From: Nitrospinaceae bacterium
GTDB lineage: Bacteria > UBA8248
NCBI GenBank assembly: GCA_018669005.1
Contig: JABJAL010000072.1
Span: 295,877-359,876 of the forward strand
DNA: 64,000 bases
Direction of reading: 5' to 3'
The notes beneath the pieces were generated by a model. The model made no database searches. It was not told the DNA's origin and was given only the letters and a program-made list of their open reading frames with translations. The position numbers and the translations under genes are program-made. This document shows, piece after piece, positions 1-9,979 of this stretch (the first letter of the stretch is position 1; each line of letters opens with the position of its first letter).

Positions 1-2
1 CG

Positions 3-2588
3 ATGCCTGATACAGAATTTAAGTTCACCCTAAACGGGAAAGAGGTTGCCGCACGCAAGGGCGAGAGCGTCCTCGGCGCCGCTTTGCGCGAGGGGCTGCA
101 CATACCGCATTTTTGCTACCACAAGAATCTCTCGGTAGTGGGTCAGTGCCGTGCCTGCCTGGTCGAGGTCGTGGACGCCGGGAACGGCAAGCCGATTCCT
201 AAGCTTCAGCCTTCGTGCGCTATGCCGGCGGCCGAGGGCATGGTGGTCGAGACTGCGAACGCGCGGGTGAAAGAGGCACAAGAAAGTGTTTTCGAGTTTT
301 TGCTCAAGAATCACCCGCTCGATTGTCCTGTGTGCGATCAAGGCGGCGAGTGCCCGCTTCAGGATCAAACCCTGGGCTACGCCAAGGCGGTCAGCCGGAC
401 ACACGAGCTTCGACGTATCTATCCCAAAAATGAAATCAGCCCCTTCATCAAACCCGAGATGAACCGGTGTGTGCATTGCACGCGCTGCATTCGCTTCACT
501 TCGGAAATCGATGGCGGCAGTGAGTTCGGCTGGGCCAACAGGGGCGACCGAACCGAGGTCGGTGTGTTCGCGGACCTTCCACTGACGAGCATCGTTTCGG
601 GCAACGTAATAGATATCTGCCCGGTAGGGGCGCTCACCGACAACAAGTACCGCTTCACGGCCCGCGTCTGGGAGATGAAAGAAGTCGAGGGGCCCTGCAC
701 ATTATGCAGTGTGGGTTGCCAGCAGAAGGTCTGGAACCGGGAAGGGGAGCTCAAGCGGGTCACCGCTGGCGATAACCCGGAGGTGAACGATACCTGGATT
801 TGCGACGTAGGCCGCTGGGGCTGGAGCGGCGTCCAGAACGAGAGCCGGATCAAGAGCCCGATGATTAGAGAAAACGGTGAGCTTCGCCCCGCGAGTTGGG
901 AGGAGGCGCAAGGTCTCATCGCCCGGCGTTTTTCGGCGATTCGAACCGAGAGCGGCGGGGCGGCACTCGCTGGTCTAGGCGGCGGACGATCAACGAACGA
1001 GACAGCCTTTCAGTTTGGGGCGCTGTTCAGAACGGTTCTTGAAAGTGCCAATATCGATTGTCGAATTAACCCGAGGGACATGCGCCAGACAGAAGCGCAG
1101 CGTGCCGGGCTCGGTGCGGTGGGCGGGCATGGCTCGCTGACGGGTCTTGCCAGCGCTAAATCGATATTGCTCATTGGCAGCGACCCTTTTGAGGAGCATC
1201 CGGTGCTGGCTCTCAGGGCGCGCGCCGCGCACAGCGCGGGGGGGAGCATCGTCAGTGTCCATCCGCGGAGAATCGATCTGCGTGTTCTGGGGCGAATCCA
1301 TCATTTGACCCCGATACCGGGCGAGGAGGCGCGAGCGCTTTCTGCTTTGGCCCGGTTGCTTCTTGATGCCGGTGCCTCGCCCAAGGGTGGTGGCGCGGAT
1401 GCCGCCAGAGGCGGATTGGCCGGGCTCGACGTTGATGCGCTTTGCCGCGAGTCGGCGCTCGATACAACCGATCTGGCTGACGCCGCTGGGGCGCTTCGCC
1501 CGGATGAGGGCGGGGTATGCGTGGTGGTGGGACCGGGGCTCAAAGATGAGGCGGCGATTACCGAGGCCGTGAATATTGCTCTGATGCTTGATGCGGAAAT
1601 TCTATTTGCCTCGGGTGCGGCGAATCTCCAGGGGGCGCTCGACATGGGTCTTCACCCGGCGCTTTTGCCGGGCTCTCGGTCAGTGGATGAGGCCTCAGCG
1701 CAAAGTGCTTGCGCAGAAGTTTGGGGCGGGGAGGCACTGGGGACAGGTGGCCAGGGCGCAGACGACATTCTCGCTGGCGCGGCCGAGAAAAAAATTCGCG
1801 GGCTATATTTACTTGAATGTGATCCCGTGGCCGAGCACTCTGAGGGGGCGCTGGCCCGCCGGGCGCTTGAGGGAGCCGAATTTGTTGTTGTCCACGCCTC
1901 GCACCGGGGCGCAAGTGTGGAATACGCCGATGTGGTTCTCCCGGCACTAACTCTTTATGAAGAAGAGGGCACCGTAACGAACATCGAGCGGCGCGCTCAG
2001 CGCCTCAGGCGAGCCGTTAAACCGCAGGGCTCAGGGAGCAAGGAGGCCTGGCGGGTGTTAAGTGAAATCGCCCGGCTGCTTGAGCACCCCTTAAAAGCGA
2101 ATGACCTGGCAGGTATTCAAGCTCAGATTCGCCTGCTTGCCGAAGAATATGCCCCGGCCTTTGGAAAAGCGCCCGAGGCGGGTGTCCTTTTGAGCCGCGA
2201 GCGCAAAGGCAATTCACAGCCGGTGGCGCATGAGCCGACGAACCCACCGCCTGCGGGGCTCCAGATGATTCTGGCCCCTGCGCTTTGGCTCTCAGGTTCG
2301 CTAATCGCATCGGCGGATCATCTCTCAGGTATGCCTGAGGCGGCCCTGCGTATTTCGCCCACCGATGCAGAAAGATTGGGTGTTAGCGACGGCGCGGCGG
2401 TTAGTTTCGAAGTTGGCGGGAAAAGCGTTGCTCTGCCAGTGCAGGTGGACCCCACCATTCCGGTTGGCGTCGCGCAGGCGCCCGAAGGGTATTTGGCCGC
2501 GCTCGAGGGTGCGGTGCTCAACCTTGGCGGCGATGAGGGAGCGGGCACTGTTATTCAGGTCTCGATTGCGGAGGCGGTGAGGGCGTAA
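3..2588 (+). CDS. nuoG: NADH-quinone oxidoreductase subunit G
   Basis: Peripheral-arm subunit of complex I that passes electrons from NADH through iron-sulfur clusters on the cytoplasmic side. All cluster ligands are visible. C38, C49, C52 and C72 would hold the N-terminal 2Fe-2S cluster. H104, C108, C111 and C117 form the His-Cys3 4Fe-4S site. C156, C159, C162 and C206 hold the next cluster. C232, C235, C239 and C267 form the N7 site, which many bacteria lack. The rest resembles the molybdopterin-oxidoreductase domain, which is catalytically idle in this family. At 861 aa it is close to E. coli NuoG (about 908 aa). The ATG lies at the window edge, so nuoE and nuoF are presumably just upstream. 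Its stop overlaps the nuoH start. Confidence 0.95.
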   Translation: MPDTEFKFTLNGKEVAARKGESVLGAALREGLHIPHFCYHKNLSVVGQCRACLVEVVDAGNGKPIPKLQPSCAMPAAEGMVVETANARVKEAQESVFEFLLKNHPLDCPVCDQGGECPLQDQTLGYAKAVSRTHELRRIYPKNEISPFIKPEMNRCVHCTRCIRFTSEIDGGSEFGWANRGDRTEVGVFADLPLTSIVSGNVIDICPVGALTDNKYRFTARVWEMKEVEGPCTLCSVGCQQKVWNREGELKRVTAGDNPEVNDTWICDVGRWGWSGVQNESRIKSPMIRENGELRPASWEEAQGLIARRFSAIRTESGGAALAGLGGGRSTNETAFQFGALFRTVLESANIDCRINPRDMRQTEAQRAGLGAVGGHGSLTGLASAKSILLIGSDPFEEHPVLALRARAAHSAGGSIVSVHPRRIDLRVLGRIHHLTPIPGEEARALSALARLLLDAGASPKGGGADAARGGLAGLDVDALCRESALDTTDLADAAGALRPDEGGVCVVVGPGLKDEAAITEAVNIALMLDAEILFASGAANLQGALDMGLHPALLPGSRSVDEASAQSACAEVWGGEALGTGGQGADDILAGAAEKKIRGLYLLECDPVAEHSEGALARRALEGAEFVVVHASHRGASVEYADVVLPALTLYEEEGTVTNIERRAQRLRRAVKPQGSGSKEAWRVLSEIARLLEHPLKANDLAGIQAQIRLLAEEYAPAFGKAPEAGVLLSRERKGNSQPVAHEPTNPPPAGLQMILAPALWLSGSLIASADHLSGMPEAALRISPTDAERLGVSDGAAVSFEVGGKSVALPVQVDPTIPVGVAQAPEGYLAALEGAVLNLGGDEGAGTVIQVSIAEAVRA

Positions 2589-3571
2589 TGGCCGAACTTC
2601 TTATTGTCATCATCAAAATTGCGGTCGCGTTCGTGTCGCTGCTCTTGCTCGCGGCCTATATGACCTGGATGGAGCGACGCGTATTTGCGCTGGTCCAGGT
2701 CCGATATGGACCGAACCGGGTTGGGCCCGCCGGGCTCCTCCAGCCCATCGCCGACGGAATTAAGCTGATGTTCAAGGAGACGGTGATCCCGAGCCAGGCC
2801 GATAAGTTCGTCTACTTCCTCGCGCCAGCCATCACGCTTATTCCGGCGATGGCCGCCTTTGCGGTGGTGCCATTCGGCGACACGGTTACGCTATTCGGCC
2901 TAAAAGTCGACATGATCATCTCCGACGTGAACGTCGGCATTCTTTATGTATTCGCGTTGAGCGGGCTTGGTGTGTACGGCGTGGTGCTCGGCGCATGGGC
3001 CTCGAACAGTAAATATCCTTTGCTTGGCGGTCTTCGCGCCTCGGCGCAGCTCATCAGCTACGAGCTCTCGCTTGGAATGAGTCTGCTCGGGGTGGTGATG
3101 ATTTCGGGCTCGCTCAGCCTCAAGGATATCGTCGCGGGCCAGGCTGGCCTCCCCTATATCTTTCTTCAGCCGGTGGGATTCCTTCTGTTCGTGATCTGCA
3201 TGTTTGCCGAGACAAACCGGGCGCCGTTCGATTTGTCCGAGGCCGAGAGCGAATTGACGGGCGGTTTTCACACGGAATATTCGAGCATGAATTTTGCGGT
3301 CTATTTCCTGGCCGAGTACTGCAACATGATTACCCTCTCAGCCGTTGGAGCAACATTTTTCCTCGGTGGCTGGCGGGGTCCCATTTTGCCGCCGGTGGTC
3401 TGGTTCTTGATCAAAATAATCGCGTTCATGTTCTTTTTTATGTGGCTGAGGGCATCGTCGCCGCGCCTTCGCTACGATCAGTTGATGGCGTTTGGCTGGA
3501 AGGTGCTGCTTCCGCTATCGATTGCGAATGTTGTGGTGACGGCGGCGGTGATGGCTTTGATGGATTCCTGA
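2588..3571 (+). CDS. nuoH: NADH-quinone oxidoreductase subunit H (copy 1)
   Basis: Membrane subunit at the joint between the peripheral and membrane arms, forming much of the quinone-binding chamber. At 327 aa it matches the usual length. It has about eight hydrophobic segments, an N-terminal MERR motif, the RYGPNRVGP loop, [10 protein letters not shown], and the conserved AETNRAPFDLSEAESEL loop that faces the quinone site. The ATG overlaps the nuoG stop by one base, so translation is probably coupled. A second, diverged nuoH lies at 12879-13844. This copy is the one adjacent to nuoI, its structural partner. Confidence 0.95.
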   Translation: MAELLIVIIKIAVAFVSLLLLAAYMTWMERRVFALVQVRYGPNRVGPAGLLQPIADGIKLMFKETVIPSQADKFVYFLAPAITLIPAMAAFAVVPFGDTVTLFGLKVDMIISDVNVGILYVFALSGLGVYGVVLGAWASNSKYPLLGGLRASAQLISYELSLGMSLLGVVMISGSLSLKDIVAGQAGLPYIFLQPVGFLLFVICMFAETNRAPFDLSEAESELTGGFHTEYSSMNFAVYFLAEYCNMITLSAVGATFFLGGWRGPILPPVVWFLIKIIAFMFFFMWLRASSPRLRYDQLMAFGWKVLLPLSIANVVVTAAVMALMDS

Positions 3572-3623
3572 TGCGCAGGCAGGGACTATGTGCCCTCGAT
3601 GTGTGTCAGTTTAAGGAGGTGCC

Positions 3624-4103
3624 ATGTTAGGCGAAATTGTTCGCGGTCTGTGGGTGACGATAAAGCACTCGCTGAAAAACCGGGAAACGGTGTTGTACCC
3701 GGATGTGAAGGAAGAGCTTCCGCCTCGCTACCGTGGATTGCACAAACTTCTGCTGTGGGAGGATGGTACCGAGCGTTGTGTGGGCTGCAAGTTATGTGCG
3801 GCGGCTTGCCCGGTTGACTGCATTTTCGTTGAGTCTGAGGAAAACAATCCGGCGAGCCCGGTGTCTAAAGGCGAGCGGTACGCGAAGGTGTACGAGATTA
3901 ACGAGCTCAGATGCATCTTCTGTGGCTATTGCGAGGAGGCCTGCCCGGTGGGGGCCGTTGTTCTCGGTAACGAATATGAGTTTTGTGCGGATGAGCGCGA
4001 AAAGTTTATTTACGGGAAAGGCGATTTGCTCGTGAAGCGGCCCGATGAGGTGCCTGAGCTTCAAAAGCGCTACGACGAGCGAAAGCTTCTTACCTATGTC
4101 TAA
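3624..4103 (+). CDS. nuoI: NADH-quinone oxidoreductase subunit I
   Basis: Ferredoxin-like subunit that carries clusters N6a and N6b and feeds electrons to NuoB. Two CxxCxxCxxxCP motifs are visible at C52-C55-C58-C62 and C97-C100-C103-C107. The length of 159 aa is typical. A strong AAGGAGGTG ribosome site ends a few bases before the ATG. This is the only nuoI in the window. The second gene set jumps from nuoH to nuoJ, so both membrane arms would have to use this protein or one encoded elsewhere. Confidence 0.95.
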   Translation: MLGEIVRGLWVTIKHSLKNRETVLYPDVKEELPPRYRGLHKLLLWEDGTERCVGCKLCAAACPVDCIFVESEENNPASPVSKGERYAKVYEINELRCIFCGYCEEACPVGAVVLGNEYEFCADEREKFIYGKGDLLVKRPDEVPELQKRYDERKLLTYV

Positions 4104-4141
4104 GGAGTAGGCATGAGTTTTCTCAAAGGGGAGCGAGGGTA

Positions 4142-4657
4142 ATGGGTTTGCTCCTGTTTTATTTCGCATCGGCTGTGACGATCGCGGGCGCGGTAGGCGT
4201 GGTAGCTTTGCCCAACCCACTCTACAGCGTCCTTAGCCTCATTGCGGCTTTTCTCGGTCTGGCCGGGCTGTATCTTTCGCTAAACGCCGAGTTCATCGCT
4301 GTGGTCCAGGTTGTGGTTTATGCCGGGGCGATCATGGTGCTTTTCCTCTTTGTGGTGATGCTGCTCGATATGCGGCGCGAGGAGCGTATCCCCCTGCGCT
4401 TGCCGGTTCAAAAATTTGTTGGCTCAATTCTCGGGGTGGGTATTTTCACCTTGCTGGTGAGAGTTTTTTCCTCTGACAAACTTCTTTCGGGCGCGAGGGG
4501 AACTTTCACTGCCGAGCGTGTGAGCGAGTTAGGAAACACCCAGATAATTGGACGCCTTCTTTTGACGGACTACCTTTTGCCGTTGCAGGCGATGGGTGTG
4601 TTGTTGTTTGTGGGTGTTATTGGGGCGGTGGTTCTGGCCAAGCGCCGGACCAGTTGA
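4142..4657 (+). CDS. nuoJ: NADH-quinone oxidoreductase subunit J (copy 1)
   Basis: Small membrane subunit of the complex I membrane arm (171 aa) with five predicted helices. The conserved stretch AEFIAVVQVVVYAGAIMVLF is the helix with the flexible pi-bulge that links quinone reduction to proton transfer. A GGAGCGAGGG ribosome site precedes the ATG. It differs clearly from the second NuoJ at 13862-14374, with conservation concentrated in the third helix, so the duplication is old rather than a recent tandem copy. Confidence 0.93.
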   Translation: MGLLLFYFASAVTIAGAVGVVALPNPLYSVLSLIAAFLGLAGLYLSLNAEFIAVVQVVVYAGAIMVLFLFVVMLLDMRREERIPLRLPVQKFVGSILGVGIFTLLVRVFSSDKLLSGARGTFTAERVSELGNTQIIGRLLLTDYLLPLQAMGVLLFVGVIGAVVLAKRRTS

Positions 4658-4680
4658 GACGAATGGAAGGGATTTAAAGC

Positions 4681-4983
4681 GTGGCGCCTTTGGAGCATTA
4701 CCTGATTGTTAGTTCGCTCCTGTTTTCCATTGGGGTGGTGGGCGTCGTGGTGCGCCGGAATGCCATCGTGGTCGTTATGTCGATCGAGTTGATGTTAAAT
4801 GCCGGGAACCTTGCATTCGTGACGTTCGCCAGGTTTCTCGATTCGATGGACGGACAATTAATCGTATTTTTTGTGATGGGTGTGGCGGCTGCCGAGGCGG
4901 CAGTCGGGCTCGCTATTTTAATTCTTATTTATCGTAACCGTGAATCAACCGATGTGGATGAGCTAAACTTGCTCAAGCTTTGA
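4681..4983 (+). CDS. nuoK: NADH-quinone oxidoreductase subunit K (copy 1)
   Basis: Three-helix antiporter-related subunit (MrpC type) of the membrane arm, exactly 100 aa like E. coli NuoK. The two buried glutamates needed for proton transfer are visible in [11 protein letters not shown] and in [11 protein letters not shown]. Translation starts at GTG, which aligns with the family start. The stop overlaps the beginning of nuoL. A second NuoK is encoded at 14390-14692. Confidence 0.94.
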   Translation: MAPLEHYLIVSSLLFSIGVVGVVVRRNAIVVVMSIELMLNAGNLAFVTFARFLDSMDGQLIVFFVMGVAAAEAAVGLAILILIYRNRESTDVDELNLLKL

Positions 4984-4985
4984 TA

Positions 4986-6896
4986 ATGAATATTCTTGCA
5001 CTCATTTTATTGCTTCCGGTGGCTGGGGTTCTATTGAACCTTGTTTTCGGCTGGCGTCGTGGAGAAAAGTTCGCTGGCTGGGTTGCCGTCGCCGTTATGG
5101 TGCTGGCATTTGCGGCCTCGGTGGCCGGATTTGTCCAGCTTCTGGGCCTCCCCCCGGCCGAGCGTATTCTGCGTGTCGATTTGTTCGAATGGATTGCCAT
5201 CGGGAAGTTCAAGGTTAATGCGGGCCTGATGCTCGACCCGCTCTCCTCGCTCATGACGCTGGTTGTCACAGGTGTAGGCACCCTGATTCATATTTACTCG
5301 ATAGGCTATATGCACGGCGATCGGAGCGTTGTTCGTTATTTCATATATCTCAACCTGTTTGTGTTTTTCATGCTCACGCTCGTGCTCGGCTCGAACTTCC
5401 TGGTGTTGTTCGTCGGCTGGGAGGGTGTGGGGCTTTGCAGCTATCTGTTGATCGGATTTTGGTTCGAGCGGCCCGCAGCTTCTGAGGCGGGAAAGAAAGC
5501 TTTCATCGTCAACCGCATAGGCGATTTCTGTTTCTTAATCGCGGTGTTCATGATCATCGGTATTTTCGGAACGCTCGATTTCGCGGAAATTCTCCAGAGC
5601 GCGCCTGCCAAGTTGGCAGCGGGCGGCAGCGCCGTAACCGTCATTTGCCTTCTTCTATTCGCGGGGGCGACCGGCAAGAGCGCGCAGATTCCTCTTTTCG
5701 TCTGGCTGCCCGATGCGATGGAGGGCCCAACGCCGGTCAGCGCGCTCATCCATGCCGCCACCATGGTTACGGCGGGCGTCTATATGATGGCGCGGTTGTA
5801 TTTCCTTTTCGACCTTGCGCCGGTGGCGACGAACATTGTTGCCATTATCGGTGCGGCAACTTTGCTCCTGGCGGCGACAATCGCTACCGTGCAGACCGAT
5901 ATCAAACGCGTGCTCGCCTACAGTACGGTGAGCCAGCTGGGCTACATGGTGATGGCCGTTGGTGTAGGCGCATATTCGGCAGCAGTTTTTCATCTGATGA
6001 CGCATGCCTTTTTCAAGGCGCTTCTCTTTATGGGCGCAGGCAGCGTTATTCACTCGCTCCATGGCGAGCAGGACATGAACCGGATGGGTGGGCTGAGTGC
6101 AGCGCTTCCTGCGACGAGCCTGACCTGCACTATCGCGGCGTTTGCCATCGCTGGGATATTCCCCCTGGCGGGTTTTTTCAGCAAGGATGCTATCCTTTTC
6201 TCGGCGATGACCTCAGAGCGCGGCGGGCTCGGTTTCTGGCTGGCCGGTGCGGTTGGTGCCCTGCTGACCGCTTTTTATATGTTCCGGTTGCTGTTTAAAA
6301 CTTTTTACGGCCGCTGCAATCTCTCGATGGAAGAGCAGCGCAATCTCCATGAGTCGCCGGCCACCATGACCCTGCCGCTCAAGGTTCTCGCCGTTCTATC
6401 GTTCATCGGTGGGTGGGTGGGAATTCCCATCATCTCGGGGGCGAATATTTTTGACGGTTTCCTCGCACCTGTTTTTGGCGGCGCAGGCGAGGCCCATCAC
6501 GAAGTGCTCTTCGAGTTAGCAATGATGGTGGTGTCGCTCGCCATCGCGGGTTTAGGTATTTATCTGGCCTATAATCTTTTTGTTCTCAATATAAAAGGCG
6601 GCGCTGGCTATGTGGAACGTTTACCGGGCCTCTATCGATTGCTGTTCAATAAATACTACATCGATGAGATTTACAATTCTCTGATCATTCAGCCCATTCG
6701 CCGTGTGTCGTTGCGCCTTTGGCGTGATTTCGATGACGGAATGGTGGATGCCTCTGTGAACGGGGCGGGTGGATTCGTGACCCTCGTGGGGGACGCGGTC
6801 CGCAAACTTCAGACGGGTTATGTGAAGAGCTACGCGGTGATGATGTTGGTCGGCGTGTTTGCCATTTTGCTGTATCTGACGACAGGCGTGAAATAG
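4986..6896 (+). CDS. nuoL: NADH-quinone oxidoreductase subunit L (copy 1)
   Basis: Largest antiporter-like subunit, at the distal end of the membrane arm. It pumps protons and carries the long lateral helix. Typical motifs are present: the glutamate in GWEGVGLCSYLLIGFW, the lysine in TGKSAQIPL, and WLPDAMEGPTPVSALIHAATM. The C-terminal part contains FNKYYIDEIYN, typical of NuoL. The reading frame also opens at a TTG two codons earlier (4980). The ATG at 4986 was preferred, immediately after the nuoK stop. It is about 636 aa, within the family range. A second NuoL is at 14700-16727. Confidence 0.95.
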   Translation: MNILALILLLPVAGVLLNLVFGWRRGEKFAGWVAVAVMVLAFAASVAGFVQLLGLPPAERILRVDLFEWIAIGKFKVNAGLMLDPLSSLMTLVVTGVGTLIHIYSIGYMHGDRSVVRYFIYLNLFVFFMLTLVLGSNFLVLFVGWEGVGLCSYLLIGFWFERPAASEAGKKAFIVNRIGDFCFLIAVFMIIGIFGTLDFAEILQSAPAKLAAGGSAVTVICLLLFAGATGKSAQIPLFVWLPDAMEGPTPVSALIHAATMVTAGVYMMARLYFLFDLAPVATNIVAIIGAATLLLAATIATVQTDIKRVLAYSTVSQLGYMVMAVGVGAYSAAVFHLMTHAFFKALLFMGAGSVIHSLHGEQDMNRMGGLSAALPATSLTCTIAAFAIAGIFPLAGFFSKDAILFSAMTSERGGLGFWLAGAVGALLTAFYMFRLLFKTFYGRCNLSMEEQRNLHESPATMTLPLKVLAVLSFIGGWVGIPIISGANIFDGFLAPVFGGAGEAHHEVLFELAMMVVSLAIAGLGIYLAYNLFVLNIKGGAGYVERLPGLYRLLFNKYYIDEIYNSLIIQPIRRVSLRLWRDFDDGMVDASVNGAGGFVTLVGDAVRKLQTGYVKSYAVMMLVGVFAILLYLTTGVK

Positions 6897-6915
6897 CAGG
6901 ACGAGGGAGAAGAGT

Positions 6916-8475
6916 TTGAGCGAGTATCCGTTGGTTACATTGATGGTGTTTCTCCCGCTGGTAGGCGGGTTGCTTCTCCTTTTCGTGCGCGATGGGGACG
7001 AGGCGGGCCGGGAGCGGGCGCGAATGTTTTCGATGGTGTTCTCGTTGGCCGCTTTCGTGGTTTCCGTTCTTATTTATATAGGCTTCCAGGAAAATTTCGC
7101 CGGAATGCAGTTTTTAGAGCGCGCGTCGTGGATACCCCGGTTCGGAATTTCCTACCACGTGGGGCTCGACGGCATCAGCCTTCCACTGATTCTTTTAACG
7201 ACCTTTCTCACACCGCTGGCGCTTTTGTTTTCGTGGAAAGAGGTAGAGAAGCATGTGCGCCTTTATCAAATGGCGCTGCTATTTCTTGAGACCGGCATGC
7301 TTGGTGTATTCGTGTCCCTCGATTTTTTCCTTTTCTATGTGTTCTGGGAGGGGATGCTCATCCCGATGTATTTGCTCATCGGTGTGTGGGGCGGCCCCCG
7401 GCGAATATACGCGTCTGTTAAATTTTTCTTGTACACGATGGCAGGCAGTGTACTCATGTTGGTGGCGATCCTGTGGCTTTACTTTGCAACGGGGGCCAAG
7501 ACGTTCGATATCATGGTTCATCTGAGCCAGCCCGTTCATCATGCTCTGCAGGGTTGGCTTTTCGCCGCCTTCGCACTCTCGTTCGCGATCAAGGTGCCCT
7601 TATTTCCGTTCCACACATGGCTACCCGATGCCCACGTCGAGGCGCCCACGGCGGGAAGCGTTATTCTGGCGGGGGTGCTTTTAAAGATGGGCACGTATGG
7701 TCTTATGCGGCTGGCCATGCCGCTTTTTCCGACAGCGGCGCGCGAATTTGCTACGGCCTTCATGGTGCTGGCCGTCATCGGGATTATCTACGGTGCGCTG
7801 GTGGCCATGGTGCAGGATGACATGAAAAAACTGGTTGCCTACTCATCGGTGAGCCATTTGGGTTTCGTTGTTCTGGGATTGTTTTCCTTCAACCTGCTCG
7901 GCGCAACGGGCGGTGTTCTCCAGATGGTGAACCACGGAATCAGCACCGGGGCGCTCTTCCTCCTTGTCGGGATGATCTACAGCCGTCGGCACACTCGGAT
8001 GATTCAGGATTTTGGCGGCATCGCGCGGGTGATGCCGGTGTTTTCCGTGTTTTTTGTTATCGCCTCGCTGAGCAGTATCGGTCTTCCCGGCTTAAACGGG
8101 TTTGTCGGCGAGTTTACGATTCTCGCTGGCGCATTCAGCCGCAACCCGGTGTTCGGTGTGTTGGCGACATCGGGGGTGGTGCTCTCGGCGGTGTACATGT
8201 TGTGGATGCTCCAGCGGGTGCTTTTCGGAGGCGAGCCCTCGAAGATTAATCTTTCGCTACGCGACCTGGGGGTGCGCGAATGGTGTGTGCTGGTGCCCCT
8301 TGTGGTTCTCATGTTTGGCCTTGGTCTTTATCCCAAGCCTATCCTGAGCAAGATAGAGCCTTCCGCCCAGGCGTGGCTTAACAAAGTGAACCGGCGCGTG
8401 CTTCGTGTGCAGTCGCCGGTCAGCCCCCGTCCCAGACTTGCCAAGGCGAGCTCCGGGGAGGTGACGCGGCCATGA
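6916..8475 (+). CDS. nuoM: NADH-quinone oxidoreductase subunit M (copy 1)
   Basis: Antiporter-like proton-pumping subunit (519 aa, about 14 helices). The pumping glutamate is in FWEGMLIPMYLLIG, and the broken-helix motif FHTWLPDAHVEAPTAGSV is present. Translation starts at TTG behind a GAGGGAG ribosome site. No ATG is placed well enough to replace it. The C-terminal tail after the last helix is polar and basic (about 30 residues) and was not seen to match anything. The stop overlaps nuoN in an ATGA arrangement. Confidence 0.94.
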   Translation: MSEYPLVTLMVFLPLVGGLLLLFVRDGDEAGRERARMFSMVFSLAAFVVSVLIYIGFQENFAGMQFLERASWIPRFGISYHVGLDGISLPLILLTTFLTPLALLFSWKEVEKHVRLYQMALLFLETGMLGVFVSLDFFLFYVFWEGMLIPMYLLIGVWGGPRRIYASVKFFLYTMAGSVLMLVAILWLYFATGAKTFDIMVHLSQPVHHALQGWLFAAFALSFAIKVPLFPFHTWLPDAHVEAPTAGSVILAGVLLKMGTYGLMRLAMPLFPTAAREFATAFMVLAVIGIIYGALVAMVQDDMKKLVAYSSVSHLGFVVLGLFSFNLLGATGGVLQMVNHGISTGALFLLVGMIYSRRHTRMIQDFGGIARVMPVFSVFFVIASLSSIGLPGLNGFVGEFTILAGAFSRNPVFGVLATSGVVLSAVYMLWMLQRVLFGGEPSKINLSLRDLGVREWCVLVPLVVLMFGLGLYPKPILSKIEPSAQAWLNKVNRRVLRVQSPVSPRPRLAKASSGEVTRP

Positions 8476-9959
8476 CGACTACTATTCCTCAAATTCATTG
8501 GCCTCATCTTCTCCCGCTCCTCGTGGTGGTTCTCGGTGCGGTGGCGGTTTTGATGTGGGATACATTTTTCCGTTCGCGGGATCGAGCCTTTCTCGTTGGC
8601 CTGACTCTGATGGTGTTGGCGAGCGCAGTTGGGATCACGCTGGGGTCCGTGGCGGATCTGGCGGGAGGGAGCGTCTCGTTCGGTGGGATGTACGTTTTTG
8701 ATCGCTTCACGGGTTTTGTGTTTGTGCTGATCATGCTGGCGAGTTTTTTATCCGTATTGGTCGCTGCCGCTCAGCAGAGCCTTGATGATCCGCCAGCGGG
8801 CGAATACTTTGCGCTAATCCTGTTCGCAACATCTGGAATGATGTTGATGGCATCGACGCGAAACCTGCTGATGATTTTCATTGGCCTCGAAATTCTTTCC
8901 CTGTCTTTATATGTGTTGGCTGGTTACTTAAGGACGCAGGCGGCGGGAAACGAGGCGGCCCTGAAATACTTCCTGTTGGGGGCATTCGCCTCGGGTTTTC
9001 TGCTCTTTGGAATGGCCATGATATATGGGGCGGCAGGCTCGGTGGACCTGGCCGAGATTGCCAAGCATTTGAACACCAATTCTGCCGCAAGAGGCCCTAT
9101 TTTCTTGCTGGGCCTGGGTCTTATCGTGGTTGGCCTGGGCTTTAAGGTGGCGGCTGTGCCCTTTAACATGTGGACGCCTGACGTCTATGAGGGTGCGCCC
9201 ACGGCGGCGGTGGCTTTCATGTCGGTGGGCCCCAAGGCGGCGGCTTTCGCAGCGTTTTTCCGGATTGTTTTGATGGCAGCGGGCTATGCCGGGGCGAGTT
9301 TTCTTGTGGTTCTCTGGGTTATCGCGGCCCTTACGATGACTGTGGGAAATGTCGGCGCCATCCAGCAGACGAATATTAAGCGAATGTTGGCCTACTCCAG
9401 CATTGCCCACGCTGGCTACATTCTGGTTGCTCTGGTGGCGGCGCAGGGCAGCGGCGCCATGGCTACGGCAGGATTTCTTTATTATGTGCTTGTATACGCA
9501 TTTATGAATATCGGCGCTTTTTGCGTTGTGGTCATTGCGGGTGAAAACGAGGGGGAGCGTACCCTTATCGAGGATTATGCCGGGATGGGCTATACCCGCC
9601 CGGCTCTGGCCGCCATCATGGCGATATTCATGGTTTCTCTGGCGGGATTGCCGCCCATGGGCGGATTTGTCGCAAAATTCTATATTTTCAGCGCTGCCAT
9701 TAAGGCAGGCTATGTCTGGCTTGTAGTGCTGGCGGTGCTCAATAGCGTTATTTCGGTCTATTATTACTTGCGGCTCATTGTGGTGATGTATATGCAAGAG
9801 CCCGCTGGTGCGGAAAATCAGGTGAGTACGGCTTTTGCCGGGCAAGGGGCGTATGCTTTTGCCGCCTTGCTTATTGCGGTTGCAGGGGTTTTAGGTTTGG
9901 GTCTCTTCCCGGGCCCGGTGATGGATTTTGCCCTCCGATCAGGCGTTCTTTTTAACTAG
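8472..9959 (+). CDS. nuoN: NADH-quinone oxidoreductase subunit N (copy 1)
   Basis: Antiporter-like membrane subunit next to NuoK (495 aa, about 14 helices). Recognisable motifs are FIGLEILSLSLYVLAGY with the conserved glutamate, the FKVAAVPFNMWTPDVYEGAPT broken helix, and NIKRMLAYSSIAHAGY. It is the last gene of the first set. About 180 bp of non-coding DNA with a promoter candidate separates it from nuoA. Confidence 0.94.
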   Translation: MTTTIPQIHWPHLLPLLVVVLGAVAVLMWDTFFRSRDRAFLVGLTLMVLASAVGITLGSVADLAGGSVSFGGMYVFDRFTGFVFVLIMLASFLSVLVAAAQQSLDDPPAGEYFALILFATSGMMLMASTRNLLMIFIGLEILSLSLYVLAGYLRTQAAGNEAALKYFLLGAFASGFLLFGMAMIYGAAGSVDLAEIAKHLNTNSAARGPIFLLGLGLIVVGLGFKVAAVPFNMWTPDVYEGAPTAAVAFMSVGPKAAAFAAFFRIVLMAAGYAGASFLVVLWVIAALTMTVGNVGAIQQTNIKRMLAYSSIAHAGYILVALVAAQGSGAMATAGFLYYVLVYAFMNIGAFCVVVIAGENEGERTLIEDYAGMGYTRPALAAIMAIFMVSLAGLPPMGGFVAKFYIFSAAIKAGYVWLVVLAVLNSVISVYYYLRLIVVMYMQEPAGAENQVSTAFAGQGAYAFAALLIAVAGVLGLGLFPGPVMDFALRSGVLFN

Positions 9960-9979
9960 TTTATTTTCCCCCATTTAAC

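Noticed and set aside
8928-9845. A 305-codon open frame opposite nuoN
   Set aside because: Rich in His, Arg and Gln as expected for the antisense of a membrane-protein gene. The plus-strand NuoN motifs are unmistakable.
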